NCBI GenBank assembly: GCA_964509195.1
Contig: CAZDWJ010000007.1
Coordinates: 94,228-158,227 of the forward strand
Direction of reading: 5' to 3'
DNA from: UBA4802 sp964509195
Lineage (GTDB): Bacteria > Spirochaetota > UBA4802 > UB4802
DNA: 64,000 nt
Made by a program: the position numbers and the translations under genes. The notes under the pieces are model-generated. The model searched no databases. It was given only the letters and a program-made list of their open reading frames with translations, and was not told where the DNA came from. This document shows positions 26,250 to 35,513 of the stretch, one piece after another (position 1 is the first letter of the stretch; every line of letters starts with the position of its first letter).

Positions 26250-26732
26250 TTAAGTTACGATAGTACGTACTGGGGGGTTTTGTATTATTTTTTGCAATAT
26301 TTTCAATGGTAATCCCCAGTAGATGTAACAATATATAATGCCATCTTCCTCGCCAATTTCAAAATGATAGTTATTGTATAGATAGTTATCGGTTCTATTT
26401 TTTCCCAGTACCTTTTCTTCTAACTCAAAGAGAATATTCTCAATACAATACTCAATCATCTTTGCCACTGACATCTTCCATATCTTCTTCACATCCATCA
26501 AAAACTCATATTCATTAGGTTTCAACTGCAAATGAATTCGTTTCCAGGTAGTTGTGCCTTTTTCTCTATACTTAACATTTCTGTTGCTTATTAATGACAA
26601 TCTCCGATTCTCAGAGGTATATTTTACCATCAACACAACAACACGTGTAATTGACATTTTATATTTTTTGCAAATCTCTTTTAAAATTCTTTCATTTTCA
26701 ATTGAAATACAGGTAGTTGTTTCAGCATTCAT
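26250..26732 (-). CDS. Double ribbon-helix-helix-like protein (copy 2 of 2)
   Basis: 160 residues, paralogue of the 1162-1635 protein (about 40 percent by eye over the core). Unit one: strand ETTTCIS (4-10), helix ENERILKEICKKY (12-24), KMS turn, helix to about 38. Unit two: strand WKRIHLQL (63-70), helix NEYEFLMDVKKIW (73-85), KMS turn, helix to about 101. The repeat of the KMS turn in both units suggests an internal duplication of an RHH domain. A third conserved block, YWGLPLKILQKIIQ, ends the protein. It is solitary, with about 90 and 170 bp of AT-rich sequence on its sides. A DNA-binding role is inference. Confidence 0.62.
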   Translation of the reverse strand: MNAETTTCISIENERILKEICKKYKMSITRVVVLMVKYTSENRRLSLISNRNVKYREKGTTTWKRIHLQLKPNEYEFLMDVKKIWKMSVAKMIEYCIENILFELEEKVLGKNRTDNYLYNNYHFEIGEEDGIIYCYIYWGLPLKILQKIIQNPPVRTIVT

Positions 26733-26900
26733 TGTGTACCCCGCTAATTATTTATTTATTACCAATTTCCTTATTCTAAAACACTATTATACAAAATCAA
26801 GTCTAATTTATTGCAATTACACATTACCTTCATAAAATCTTCATAAATATGCGCAATTATACATTTGAGATTTAAGGACTTACAATAATGAAGAGGAGAT

Positions 26901-29555
26901 ATGGATTCAAAAAACACATTCAATGAACAAATAACTTCAATGTTAAACATTTTTGTCAACGAACAAAAGAAGCGTTTCCCCACCCACGATACATTAACTA
27001 TAGACCTCCACTGTCATGATCACAACAGCAATATCCCCGATGAGCAGTTAGGTAGAATATTGGGAATACCTGAAACATGGTTGCCAACACATGAACTTAT
27101 TTCAACTTTAAAAATTCACGGTTGCGATACATATACAGTAACAAATCACAACAACGCACGTTCATGCTACCAGCTTCTTGACAAAGGAGTTGATGTGCTT
27201 GTTGGAGCTGAATTCAGTTGTACTGTTCCCGATTATAAAGTAGGCATTCATGTGCTCACTTACGGGTTTACTCCTGAACAGGAAGTTAAACTTAATAAAT
27301 ACCGCAATGATATATATAAATTCCTGGATTTTACCCTGGAAAATGATATTCCAACAATATGGGCACACCCTTTGTATCACTATAAATCAAAAGGAATTCC
27401 TCCTATGGAATTCTTTGACAAAATGGCTCTCCTCTTTGAACGATTCGAAGTCATTAATGGTCAGCGCGACAGCTGGCAAAATATGCTGGTGAAACAGTGG
27501 ATTGAATCATTAACTGTAGATAAATTAGATGAGCTATCGCAAAAATTTAAAATAAAACCTGATAGATTTTGTACCAGGCCTTATGACAAGTTTATGTCCG
27601 GTGGGTCCGACAGTCACATGGGAATATTCACTGGTCTCACAGGGACCTATCTACATATTCCAAATCTCAATGAACGATTGAGAGCAGAAAAACGTTCAGC
27701 GTTAGCACTTGAAGCAATAAAGAATGGTGCGATGGCACCCTTCGGCACTCATAACGATAGCGAAAAGATGGCAATTTCGTTTATTGATTACTTCTGCCAG
27801 ATTGGCATGAACATGAAGGATCCTGGCCTTCCCCATATTCTTTTGCACAAAGGTGATACCCAGGACAAATTAGCTGCGTTAGCAATTACCAATGCTTTTC
27901 AAGAATTGAAACGCCATAAAACTACTCTTAATTTCCTTGAACTTTTCCACCAGTCTTTAATTGGAAAAACATTTTCAAAAACAAAACGGCTTTACGTAAG
28001 CAGGGATTATAAAACGGTGTTTGACATTGCGTATAAGTTATCGCGTTACAAAAAAACAAAAAAGAAAGAAGATGTAGTATTCTTCACAGAATCAATCTAT
28101 GCAATATATAAAGAGCTACTGCATTTACTCATGAAACGCGCTGACAAACACATCAACGACTTAGTTAATGATGATCGCTTCAAATCAAAGGAATTTGCAT
28201 CATTTTTTGAAGATATTGAAATTCCCACACATTTCAGAAAGTACATTGAAAGCAACGAAAAAACCAATGGCAATGGTTCTGTAAAAGTTAATCTGCCAAA
28301 ATTATTTGATGAATTATCCTTTCCGTTTTTGGGTTCGGCTGTTATTGCTGCAGCATTTTTTACCAGTGCACGGGTGATGTACAAAGCACGTCCCTTACTG
28401 TATGAATTTGCGAAAGTACACAATACACTTAAACATCCAGAGCGAACATTATGGCTCACCGATACATTTACTGATTCCAATGGTGTTGCAATGGTCTTGC
28501 AATCAATGCTTAAAGAAATCCAGAAGCGTGACCTGCCAATAGATATATTAACAGTCAGCAACACATTACAACCACAGGATCATCTGATAGTAATACGCCC
28601 ATTGAAGGAATTTAAACTACCATTTTATGAACAGCAACCACTGCGTATACCTGATATACTGGAAATCCACAAAATTTTTAAAGAAGGCGAATACAGTAAA
28701 ATTATCGCTTCAACAGAAGGGCCAATGGGATTAGCCGCATTATGGTTAAAATATGCATATTCAGTTCCTGCGTACTTTTATGTGCACACTGACTGGATGA
28801 TGTTTGCTGAAACAACACTAAAGCTAACTGATGAAAACCTCAATAACTTCCGCAGGATTCTGCGAAGCTTCTACAAAGGCTTTGATGGATTGTTTGTCCT
28901 TAACAATGATCACCGTAAATGGCTGACAGGAAAGGACATGGGATTTAGTCCCTCAAAGGTCTTTTTAACAGCACACTGGGTTGAAGAAATATTCAAACCA
29001 TATAGGACCAATAAAGAAGAAATTTTTAAAGTGAGTGCCTCTACACCTGTTATACTTTTTGCAGGAAGGCTTTCTGAGGAAAAAGGTGTTATGGACATAC
29101 CAAAAGTAATGGACATTGTAAAACAAAAACATCCTGATGCAAAAGTTGCGTTTGCAGGTATTGGTCCTAAAGAACAGGAATTGAAAAAATTATTGCCAGA
29201 CGCAATCTTTTTAGGATGGGTGGATCATGATAGATTGCCAAAGATATATTCAGCAGCCGACATGCTGGTGTTACCTTCACGATTTGACACCTTCGGTTGT
29301 GTAGTGCTCGAAGCGCTATCATGTGGGCTACCCGTACTAGCATATGACACAAAAGGTCCAAAAGATATTATAAACCATGGTCTTAATGGTTACCTTGTGA
29401 AAAACGAAATTGAGATGGGGCAAAAAATTACAGAACTTCTTGATAACCCTCTCCTACTCAATCTATTCAAAAATCAATCATTGCTTCGTGCTCATGAATA
29501 CAGTCCGGATGTCATCATCAAGCAGTTCATCAATGATCTCAACACAGCTGCATAG
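26901..29555 (+). CDS. PHP domain-glycosyltransferase (GT4) fusion protein
   Basis: 884 residues, two enzymes in one chain. The N-terminal 330 residues are a PHP metallo-phosphoesterase-like domain: DLHCHDHNSNIPDEQ gives the metal-binding HxH, TVTNHNN, IWAHPLYH and GGSDSHMG the later His/Asp ligands. A linker of about 150 residues follows, then a GT-B fold glycosyltransferase from about 480 to the end: ILFAGRLSEEKGVMDIPK, FAGIGPKEQEL and SRFDTFGCVVLEALSCGLP are GT4 motifs. A nucleotide-sugar donor is expected. AAGAGGAG precedes the ATG. The GH13 gene overlaps its 3' end by 23 bp, so the two act together in alpha-glucoside metabolism. Confidence 0.82.
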   Translation: MDSKNTFNEQITSMLNIFVNEQKKRFPTHDTLTIDLHCHDHNSNIPDEQLGRILGIPETWLPTHELISTLKIHGCDTYTVTNHNNARSCYQLLDKGVDVLVGAEFSCTVPDYKVGIHVLTYGFTPEQEVKLNKYRNDIYKFLDFTLENDIPTIWAHPLYHYKSKGIPPMEFFDKMALLFERFEVINGQRDSWQNMLVKQWIESLTVDKLDELSQKFKIKPDRFCTRPYDKFMSGGSDSHMGIFTGLTGTYLHIPNLNERLRAEKRSALALEAIKNGAMAPFGTHNDSEKMAISFIDYFCQIGMNMKDPGLPHILLHKGDTQDKLAALAITNAFQELKRHKTTLNFLELFHQSLIGKTFSKTKRLYVSRDYKTVFDIAYKLSRYKKTKKKEDVVFFTESIYAIYKELLHLLMKRADKHINDLVNDDRFKSKEFASFFEDIEIPTHFRKYIESNEKTNGNGSVKVNLPKLFDELSFPFLGSAVIAAAFFTSARVMYKARPLLYEFAKVHNTLKHPERTLWLTDTFTDSNGVAMVLQSMLKEIQKRDLPIDILTVSNTLQPQDHLIVIRPLKEFKLPFYEQQPLRIPDILEIHKIFKEGEYSKIIASTEGPMGLAALWLKYAYSVPAYFYVHTDWMMFAETTLKLTDENLNNFRRILRSFYKGFDGLFVLNNDHRKWLTGKDMGFSPSKVFLTAHWVEEIFKPYRTNKEEIFKVSASTPVILFAGRLSEEKGVMDIPKVMDIVKQKHPDAKVAFAGIGPKEQELKKLLPDAIFLGWVDHDRLPKIYSAADMLVLPSRFDTFGCVVLEALSCGLPVLAYDTKGPKDIINHGLNGYLVKNEIEMGQKITELLDNPLLLNLFKNQSLLRAHEYSPDVIIKQFINDLNTAA

Positions 29556-31161
29556 TATAAAACAACACGTATGGTGGAAGCACGGGATAATTTATCAGAT
29601 CTATCCCCGTAGCTTCTACGATTCAAACGATGATGGTATAGGTGATATTCCCGGTATCATTGAAAAATTTGATTACCTTGTCAGCCTTGGAATCGATGCA
29701 ATATGGCTATCGCCAATTTACTCTTCCCCAATGTATGACTGCGGCTACGATATCAGCGATTACTATAGTATTGATCCCTGTTTTGGAACATTAAGTGATT
29801 TTAAAAATTTATTGGCGATAGCTCATAGTAATAACATCAAGATTATAATGGACATGGTGTTAAACCACACATCTCACATGCATCCGTGGTTTATAGAATC
29901 ATCTTCATCTAAAGATAATCCTAAGCGCAACTGGTATATATGGCATGATGGCAAAAAAGGAAATCCACCAAACAACTGGAAGTCAGCATATTTAACAACA
30001 GCATGGGAATGGCATCAGCCTACTCAACAGTTTTATCTTCATTCATTTCTTAAAGAGCAACCTGATTTAAACTGGAGAAACCCCGAAGTTAAACAAGCAA
30101 TGTTTGATGTGATGCGTTACTGGCTTGACATGGGAGTTGATGGATTCAGGTTAGATGTTATTAACTATTGTTATAAAGACAAGCGTTTCAGAAACAATCC
30201 TTTTTCCTTTAATCCATTCAATGAGCAGATAGAAAAATACAATCGTAACAGGCCGGAAAACTATGTGCTTGTTCAGGAAATACGCGAACTGATTGATTCA
30301 TATGACAATCGTATGGTTGTTGGTGAAGTTTTTTGCTATCCTCCTGGGAATCCTGAACTTTCCGCAAGTTACCTTTTCAATGGCAAGGGATTGAATCTTG
30401 CATTTGACTTTTCTCTTTTGTATCAACCATTTGATGCACGAAAAATATATACATGTATCAAACACTGGTTCAACGCTATACCTGAAAACTGCTGGCCATG
30501 TAACGTACTGTCAAATCACGATCAGCCACGATATACTGATAAATATAGCAATGATCATAATGATGCAATCAAACGCCTTCTTGCACTGTTACTGTTGACA
30601 TTACGAGGAACGCCTTTTATTTATTACGGTGAAGAGATAGGGATGAAAAACTGCTCCATTCCCCTGAGACACATCGTTGATCCTGCAGGCAAACGCTTTT
30701 GGCCTTTGTACAAAGGCAGAGACTCTGCCCGCACTCCAATGCAATGGTCAGATGAAGCAAATGCTGGTTTCACCAGAGGTTGCAGCTGGCTGCCAATTGA
30801 CAGTAACTATCGCACAATTAATGTAAAACATCAGATAAAAGACCGTTATTCATTGTTATCTTTCTTTAGAGATGTAATACAATTGCGAAAAAAACATCCC
30901 GCCCTCACCCACGGTACATGGCAGCCTATAGAAAAAGGTAGGAATGGTATTTTAGCATATATACGCAGAAGTGATGATGAAACACTATGCATAATTTTAA
31001 ATTTTAATCATCGTAGCACGTTATTACACTACCATTACGAAGCACAATGGAAAGTACTGTATTCAACTCACCGAAGCAAATTTGAGCACTTTGCTGATTT
31101 GCGATTGCAGTGCTACCCCTATGAAGCAACTATCTTAAAAAAGATAGGTGACCTGGAATAA
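29533..31161 (+). CDS. GH13 alpha-glucosidase/alpha-amylase family enzyme
   Basis: About 542 residues from ATG 29533; the open frame extends back to 29410 only inside the upstream gene. WWKHGIIYQIYPRSFYDSNDDGIGDIPGI is the standard start of oligo-1,6-glucosidase-type GH13 enzymes. The catalytic nucleophile Asp is in DGFRLDVINY, the acid/base Glu in MVVGEVFCYPP, and the third Asp in LSNHDQPR. There is no signal peptide, so it is cytoplasmic. The tight overlap with the PHP-glycosyltransferase gene points to paired synthesis and cleavage of an alpha-glucosyl compound. The bond specificity is not certain. Confidence 0.85.
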   Translation: MISTQLHSIKQHVWWKHGIIYQIYPRSFYDSNDDGIGDIPGIIEKFDYLVSLGIDAIWLSPIYSSPMYDCGYDISDYYSIDPCFGTLSDFKNLLAIAHSNNIKIIMDMVLNHTSHMHPWFIESSSSKDNPKRNWYIWHDGKKGNPPNNWKSAYLTTAWEWHQPTQQFYLHSFLKEQPDLNWRNPEVKQAMFDVMRYWLDMGVDGFRLDVINYCYKDKRFRNNPFSFNPFNEQIEKYNRNRPENYVLVQEIRELIDSYDNRMVVGEVFCYPPGNPELSASYLFNGKGLNLAFDFSLLYQPFDARKIYTCIKHWFNAIPENCWPCNVLSNHDQPRYTDKYSNDHNDAIKRLLALLLLTLRGTPFIYYGEEIGMKNCSIPLRHIVDPAGKRFWPLYKGRDSARTPMQWSDEANAGFTRGCSWLPIDSNYRTINVKHQIKDRYSLLSFFRDVIQLRKKHPALTHGTWQPIEKGRNGILAYIRRSDDETLCIILNFNHRSTLLHYHYEAQWKVLYSTHRSKFEHFADLRLQCYPYEATILKKIGDLE

Positions 31162-31162
31162 T

Positions 31163-31933
31163 TCATACTTTATAAGATATGCCATATTCCGGAATTATTA
31201 TCCCAATTTGGGGAAAATACTTCAGAACATAATCCACAAAGTATGTAGTATCCACATTAGATGACAATGGTGGAAAAGTATCATCAAAGTGATGCAAAAA
31301 GATTTTTTGAGGCATAAATTTCTTTATGAATTGAGTAGCATATGTGTCTAAATCTGAACGTCCCTGAAATGGTATTGTCAGTAAAGCTGGTTTATAAGAA
31401 TATTCAACATTAGATGAGTAGTTTAAACTGCCAAAATGAAGTATGGATGTTTCCTGATACACTATCTCATACGCAAATACTGTGCCAGCAGGCATGGTTT
31501 TACTAATGGCAATGATATTTTTAAATTCATTAAAATATTGCACTATCCTTTTGTTAAAAAGAGTTTTGGCTACAAGGGGGATATCAAAACGGATATGCTC
31601 ACTTTTGTATACTTTTATCACAAATGGCGGAATTGATACCACCTGGCCGTGATCAATAATTCGTATATATTCGGGCAGAATACCCTGTTTAAGCAATACA
31701 TCGGCAACCTGAATCCCACAATATATAGTAGATTTACTCATCTTCCATATTTGTGGTATATTGTAAATGTGGTCAAAATGCCCGTGAGTGACAAATATAT
31801 CTGATGCATCAGCATAATCATCTACAGAAGTATATTGTAGTTGTGTATTCATTGAAATAAACGGATCAAAGTACAAAGAAGTTTGGCCTGACGATATTTT
31901 AATTGAAGCGGTGCCTAACCACTGTATTTCCAT
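31163..31933 (-). CDS. MBL-fold metal-dependent hydrolase
   Basis: 256 residues. MEIQWLGTASIKISSGQTSLYFDPF followed by FVTHGHFDHIYNIPQI is the metallo-beta-lactamase fold of the UlaG-like/YcfH-like group; HGHFDH supplies the metal ligands and HHFDDTFPP a later His. It is probably a cytoplasmic hydrolase of unknown substrate. Its stop is 1 base from the stop of the convergent GH13 gene. Confidence 0.72.
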   Translation of the reverse strand: MEIQWLGTASIKISSGQTSLYFDPFISMNTQLQYTSVDDYADASDIFVTHGHFDHIYNIPQIWKMSKSTIYCGIQVADVLLKQGILPEYIRIIDHGQVVSIPPFVIKVYKSEHIRFDIPLVAKTLFNKRIVQYFNEFKNIIAISKTMPAGTVFAYEIVYQETSILHFGSLNYSSNVEYSYKPALLTIPFQGRSDLDTYATQFIKKFMPQKIFLHHFDDTFPPLSSNVDTTYFVDYVLKYFPQIGIIIPEYGISYKV

Positions 31934-32262
31934 ATAATTCCCTATTAATTAATATCAATCCGTATTTCTAGATAATTATTTTTATCCATGTGGTCAAGTA
32001 CATTAATTATTGGTTACATGATTTAACTGTATTTCTTTCCAGAATTTTGATAACATCTTCATAGTATCTTTATTTACCTTCATATATTAATATTTATAAA
32101 TAATTACCTATTAGTTGTTAAACATTTACTTATATGGATGGTACTATTCCACACTGGCATTCTGAGTTTAGTAAAGGTTTTGTGTTTAAAAATGATAATT
32201 CTTTTTGTAACTACTTAACTTCAGAATGCTAAACTAACTTTTGATTTTAAAAGGAATTACTT
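31934..32262. other. Divergent intergenic region with a distant inverted repeat
   Basis: 329 bp without a gene between the MBL hydrolase and the cyclase. GCATTCTGA (32157-32165) and TCAGAATGC (32221-32229) form a perfect 9-bp inverted repeat 55 bp apart, both followed or preceded by a GTTTAG-like word. They could pair in the leader of the cyclase mRNA, or be operator half-sites. No known RNA element was recognised. Confidence 0.4.
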
Positions 32263-33615
32263 ATGCTTAAAATTTTAAATCTACCTAGAGAAGTATATAA
32301 GTATCTTTTTTCTGAAGACATTTTACAGTTTTCTATTACCAAAATACCAATTTGGATTATTATTGTTGGTTTACTACTGGTGATCCTGATATCGCTAGGG
32401 GGTTTCCTTAATTTATATTACCTTAATACATCACATAAAGAAATTGAAAAAATTAATGAAATAATAGCATTAACACAAACAACACAAATAGATTTTGGCA
32501 ATCAATTAGCTTTGCTATATGCCATGCTATTGGAAAATGATAATGAAGAATATCGCAAATATTTTCATAAGTTTTCATACCAATACACTATTGTTCAAAA
32601 TGAACTTTTCAACCTGAAATTGATGCTCAATGAGTACCCCACAATTAAACAAAATATGGAACAGATAGTTCATTATCATAAACAATTTTCTGAGTTACTT
32701 ATTGATGAAATAACACAATATAAAGACAATAAAATTTCCGCCAACGATGTTTATGCAATAATTAAGGGGAAAGATCAGTTAACTACTGATTTGTTGTCAA
32801 AAGTGTGCAATGATATTAATATTGTAAGCTACGATAGAATTATCAAAACCAAAAACAGATACTTTTCATTTTCTATTGTTGCAATTAGTGGTATCAGTAT
32901 AATATCATTACTTCTGGTGTTATTTATATTATATATCGTAAAGACAGAAAAACAATACCTTGTATCTATTGGCACTCAACTTTCATCATATTTACCTTCG
33001 CAGCTAGTGCAAATGATATTACGTCAGCAAAAGCAGGAAATTATACCACTCCAGAAAAAATTTATTACAGTGTGTTTTACTGATATTCAAGGGTTTACCA
33101 AATTGACCGATTTAAGCGAAGCTGAGATTGCTGCCAACATCCTGAATGAATATCTAACTCACATGACAACTATTGCTCATAAGTATAATGGAACCGTTGA
33201 TAAATTTTTAGGAGACGGTATAATGATTCTATTTGGAGCTCCGTATTCTATGACACCTGCTATACAAGTTGATAATGCTATTAATATGGCTATTGAAATG
33301 CAAAAGGTGTTTCAAGAACTATATAACTTTTGGAAAAATGAATTAAAACATCATTCACTTCACTTGCGAATAGGTATTCATTGCGGCTATGCTACAGTTG
33401 GGAGTTTTGGCCCATCTGATAGGTTGGCATTCACAGCTATAGGGAAAGTAGTTAATATTGCATCACGATTAGAACAGCTATGCAATGAAGATAGCATATT
33501 AATCAGTTCAGAGGTAAAAAAACTTGCCCCGCATATTACAACAACAAGTGTTGACACAATATCAATACGTGGTATCGAACAACCTGTTGAGGTATACACC
33601 ATACGGTGCATATGA
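32263..33615 (+). CDS. Membrane-bound class III adenylate/guanylate cyclase
   Basis: 450 residues. Helix one at about 26-52 and helix two at about 203-226 bracket a 150-residue helical extracytoplasmic sensor. The cytoplasmic cyclase domain (about 255-450) has the metal Asp residues in CFTDIQGFTKLT and KFLGDGIMILFGAP, the substrate lysine in DKFLGDG, and the Asn/Arg transition-state pair in VVNIASRLE. The adenine-selecting position (TAIGKVVN) carries Thr, as in many bacterial adenylate cyclases. No HAMP domain is evident. It is convergent with a PP2C phosphatase gene, 4 bp apart. It makes cAMP (or cGMP) on an unknown external cue. Confidence 0.85.
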   Translation: MLKILNLPREVYKYLFSEDILQFSITKIPIWIIIVGLLLVILISLGGFLNLYYLNTSHKEIEKINEIIALTQTTQIDFGNQLALLYAMLLENDNEEYRKYFHKFSYQYTIVQNELFNLKLMLNEYPTIKQNMEQIVHYHKQFSELLIDEITQYKDNKISANDVYAIIKGKDQLTTDLLSKVCNDINIVSYDRIIKTKNRYFSFSIVAISGISIISLLLVLFILYIVKTEKQYLVSIGTQLSSYLPSQLVQMILRQQKQEIIPLQKKFITVCFTDIQGFTKLTDLSEAEIAANILNEYLTHMTTIAHKYNGTVDKFLGDGIMILFGAPYSMTPAIQVDNAINMAIEMQKVFQELYNFWKNELKHHSLHLRIGIHCGYATVGSFGPSDRLAFTAIGKVVNIASRLEQLCNEDSILISSEVKKLAPHITTTSVDTISIRGIEQPVEVYTIRCI

Positions 33616-33619
33616 CCCA

Positions 33620-34804
33620 TTATTCAAAGCAAATACATATTAGTGTCATATCATCCTGTTGCGGATATGTTCTTTTATACACTTTTATAGTAGAAAAAAC
33701 CACATCGATTGTTTTCATGGCATCAAATGAATTATTATCAATTATTAATTTTTGTAGTTTCTGAATTCCATACTCCTTGCCTTCATTATTTCGTTGTTCA
33801 ATTATACCATCGGTGAATGTTATGATTGTGTCACCCGGTTCTATTCTTGTTTTACCACTATTAACGGTATGCAGTTTCTGGATCCCCATTGGGATATTTA
33901 TTTCTTTTAAAGACAATTTAAACATATTATTATTTCGCAATAAATACGTCAACGAATGACCAAAATCAAACATATTTAACATCCCTTCATCTTCGTCAAT
34001 GAGCATGAAACACGCAGTAACAAATCGTTCACCTTCAAAAGTAGTAAATATAAAATTATTTAATTGTATGAGAAAGTTTTCTATAGTATTATTTTCAAAG
34101 TCATAAGATGTTATCATGCCATATATAAGTGTAGTGATCATTGACGCTGCTATGCCTTTTCCTGATACATCACATATTGCAATAATATGCTGATTTTTAT
34201 TTTTTGAAGATACTATATAATATGAATCACCACCTATATCCTGTACCATTTCAGTACGAATTGCAATATGTAGCCGTTTGGTTTTCATTACATGTTCCTT
34301 TTTTATTATCCTGCTTACTACGCGTTTAGCCTGTTCAATATCAATACGTGTTAAACGTGACAGGAATATTAACATATCTTTAGTTGAAAAAATACCACTA
34401 TAACAGTCGTTATCATCTAGCAACACATAGTAATCCTGGGCTCCTGCGAAAAGGTCTTTTTGAATAATTTTTGCGCATTCAAATACATGTATGGTTAAAG
34501 GAAAGCTCTTAACCCTCTGGATCATATCACGTGCGGTTTTGTTATAGTACAATTCTCTGCCAAAACGCCTTCCAAGAATATCAAAAAGATCCTTGCGAAC
34601 GATTACACCATACACTTTCATGGCCCTATCGACAACAGCACATGCAAAAATGTCATCATTTTTTGCTAGTGCTTCTGAAAGCGCATCTATTTTTGTATCT
34701 GCATATGCATAATATGTGGAACTGACAAGCATTCCTGCTGTAAAGCGAGTACTGATTGGCTTTTGCAATCGATTTATTATATTTTCTGTTGTTAAAGTTG
34801 GCAT
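33620..34804 (-). CDS. CBS-domain SpoIIE/RsbU-type PP2C phosphatase
   Basis: 394 residues. The first 150 read like a CBS pair (STYYAYADTKIDALSEALAKNDDIFACAVVD and LLDDNDCYSGIFSTKDML). From about 180 is a PP2C phosphatase: MVQDIGGDSYYIV, ICDVSGKGIAASM, FTDGIIEQRN and QQDDMTLICI supply the metal-binding Asp and Gly residues. Such proteins dephosphorylate anti-anti-sigma factors in partner-switch pathways; the CBS pair may sense adenine nucleotides. No STAS or HPK partner gene is adjacent. Confidence 0.82.
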   Translation of the reverse strand: MPTLTTENIINRLQKPISTRFTAGMLVSSTYYAYADTKIDALSEALAKNDDIFACAVVDRAMKVYGVIVRKDLFDILGRRFGRELYYNKTARDMIQRVKSFPLTIHVFECAKIIQKDLFAGAQDYYVLLDDNDCYSGIFSTKDMLIFLSRLTRIDIEQAKRVVSRIIKKEHVMKTKRLHIAIRTEMVQDIGGDSYYIVSSKNKNQHIIAICDVSGKGIAASMITTLIYGMITSYDFENNTIENFLIQLNNFIFTTFEGERFVTACFMLIDEDEGMLNMFDFGHSLTYLLRNNNMFKLSLKEINIPMGIQKLHTVNSGKTRIEPGDTIITFTDGIIEQRNNEGKEYGIQKLQKLIIDNNSFDAMKTIDVVFSTIKVYKRTYPQQDDMTLICICFE

Positions 34805-35033
34805 AAATAAATACCTCTCATAATAAAAAAATATGACTGAATAATTCTTTAACGTAAAGGTGGGAATTACTGGTAAAGTATATATAAAATTAATATGAAT
34901 ATTTTTTATTTTTCTTTTTTAATTGTATTGGAACGATATTGAAAATTGCTTCATTTATTATTTACGTATATAAAAAACATTTGCAATTTCATATTGTTGT
35001 ATTATCATAGATCTCTTTGAGGAGGGTTAAATA

Positions 35034-35513
35034 ATGAAAAATCTTTTAATCACCATTGTTACATTTTTAACAGTTATAATAGTTTTCGTGTCTAACACGC
35101 TGCCTAATTGTTTTACCAGCTATAAAAGTGCATTAGGTTTTCAGGTAGAAGTGCCTTCATGGGATATATCTGAAATGATACGTAATGACACACACGAATT
35201 TATCTGTGCACATTCAAAAACTGTATACATCAAAATTTATAAATTGAAAACCATGGAAAGCGACACCATTGCCACCCTTACCTGGAAGATATGGGATATT
35301 GATCCCAACGCACATTTTGTTATACGATCAATAACTGATGATTGTGGTATTATAGTAACAACATACCGTAATAAAGTTACTTCTATTCACAGAGTACGCA
35401 TTATCAATAGTGATGATAAAATCTTTATCATAGAATGTAGTGCACCAGAAGCTACCTTTTACAATTACGAAACCTACTTTAATAGAGTTTTTCAGAGTTT
35501 TTCTGTGTTATAA
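35034..35513 (+). CDS. PsbP/DcrB-like exported protein
   Basis: 159 residues. A hydrophobic segment (about 3-22) acts as a signal or anchor. The mature part has SALGFQVEVPSWDISE and ends FNRVFQSFSVL, the same layout as the lipoprotein at 1827-2357, but without a clear lipobox (a Cys occurs at 26 in LPNCF). It has GAGGAGGG as ribosome site. Its last codons overlap the end of the convergent ferredoxin pseudogene. Function unknown. Confidence 0.55.
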   Translation: MKNLLITIVTFLTVIIVFVSNTLPNCFTSYKSALGFQVEVPSWDISEMIRNDTHEFICAHSKTVYIKIYKLKTMESDTIATLTWKIWDIDPNAHFVIRSITDDCGIIVTTYRNKVTSIHRVRIINSDDKIFIIECSAPEATFYNYETYFNRVFQSFSVL

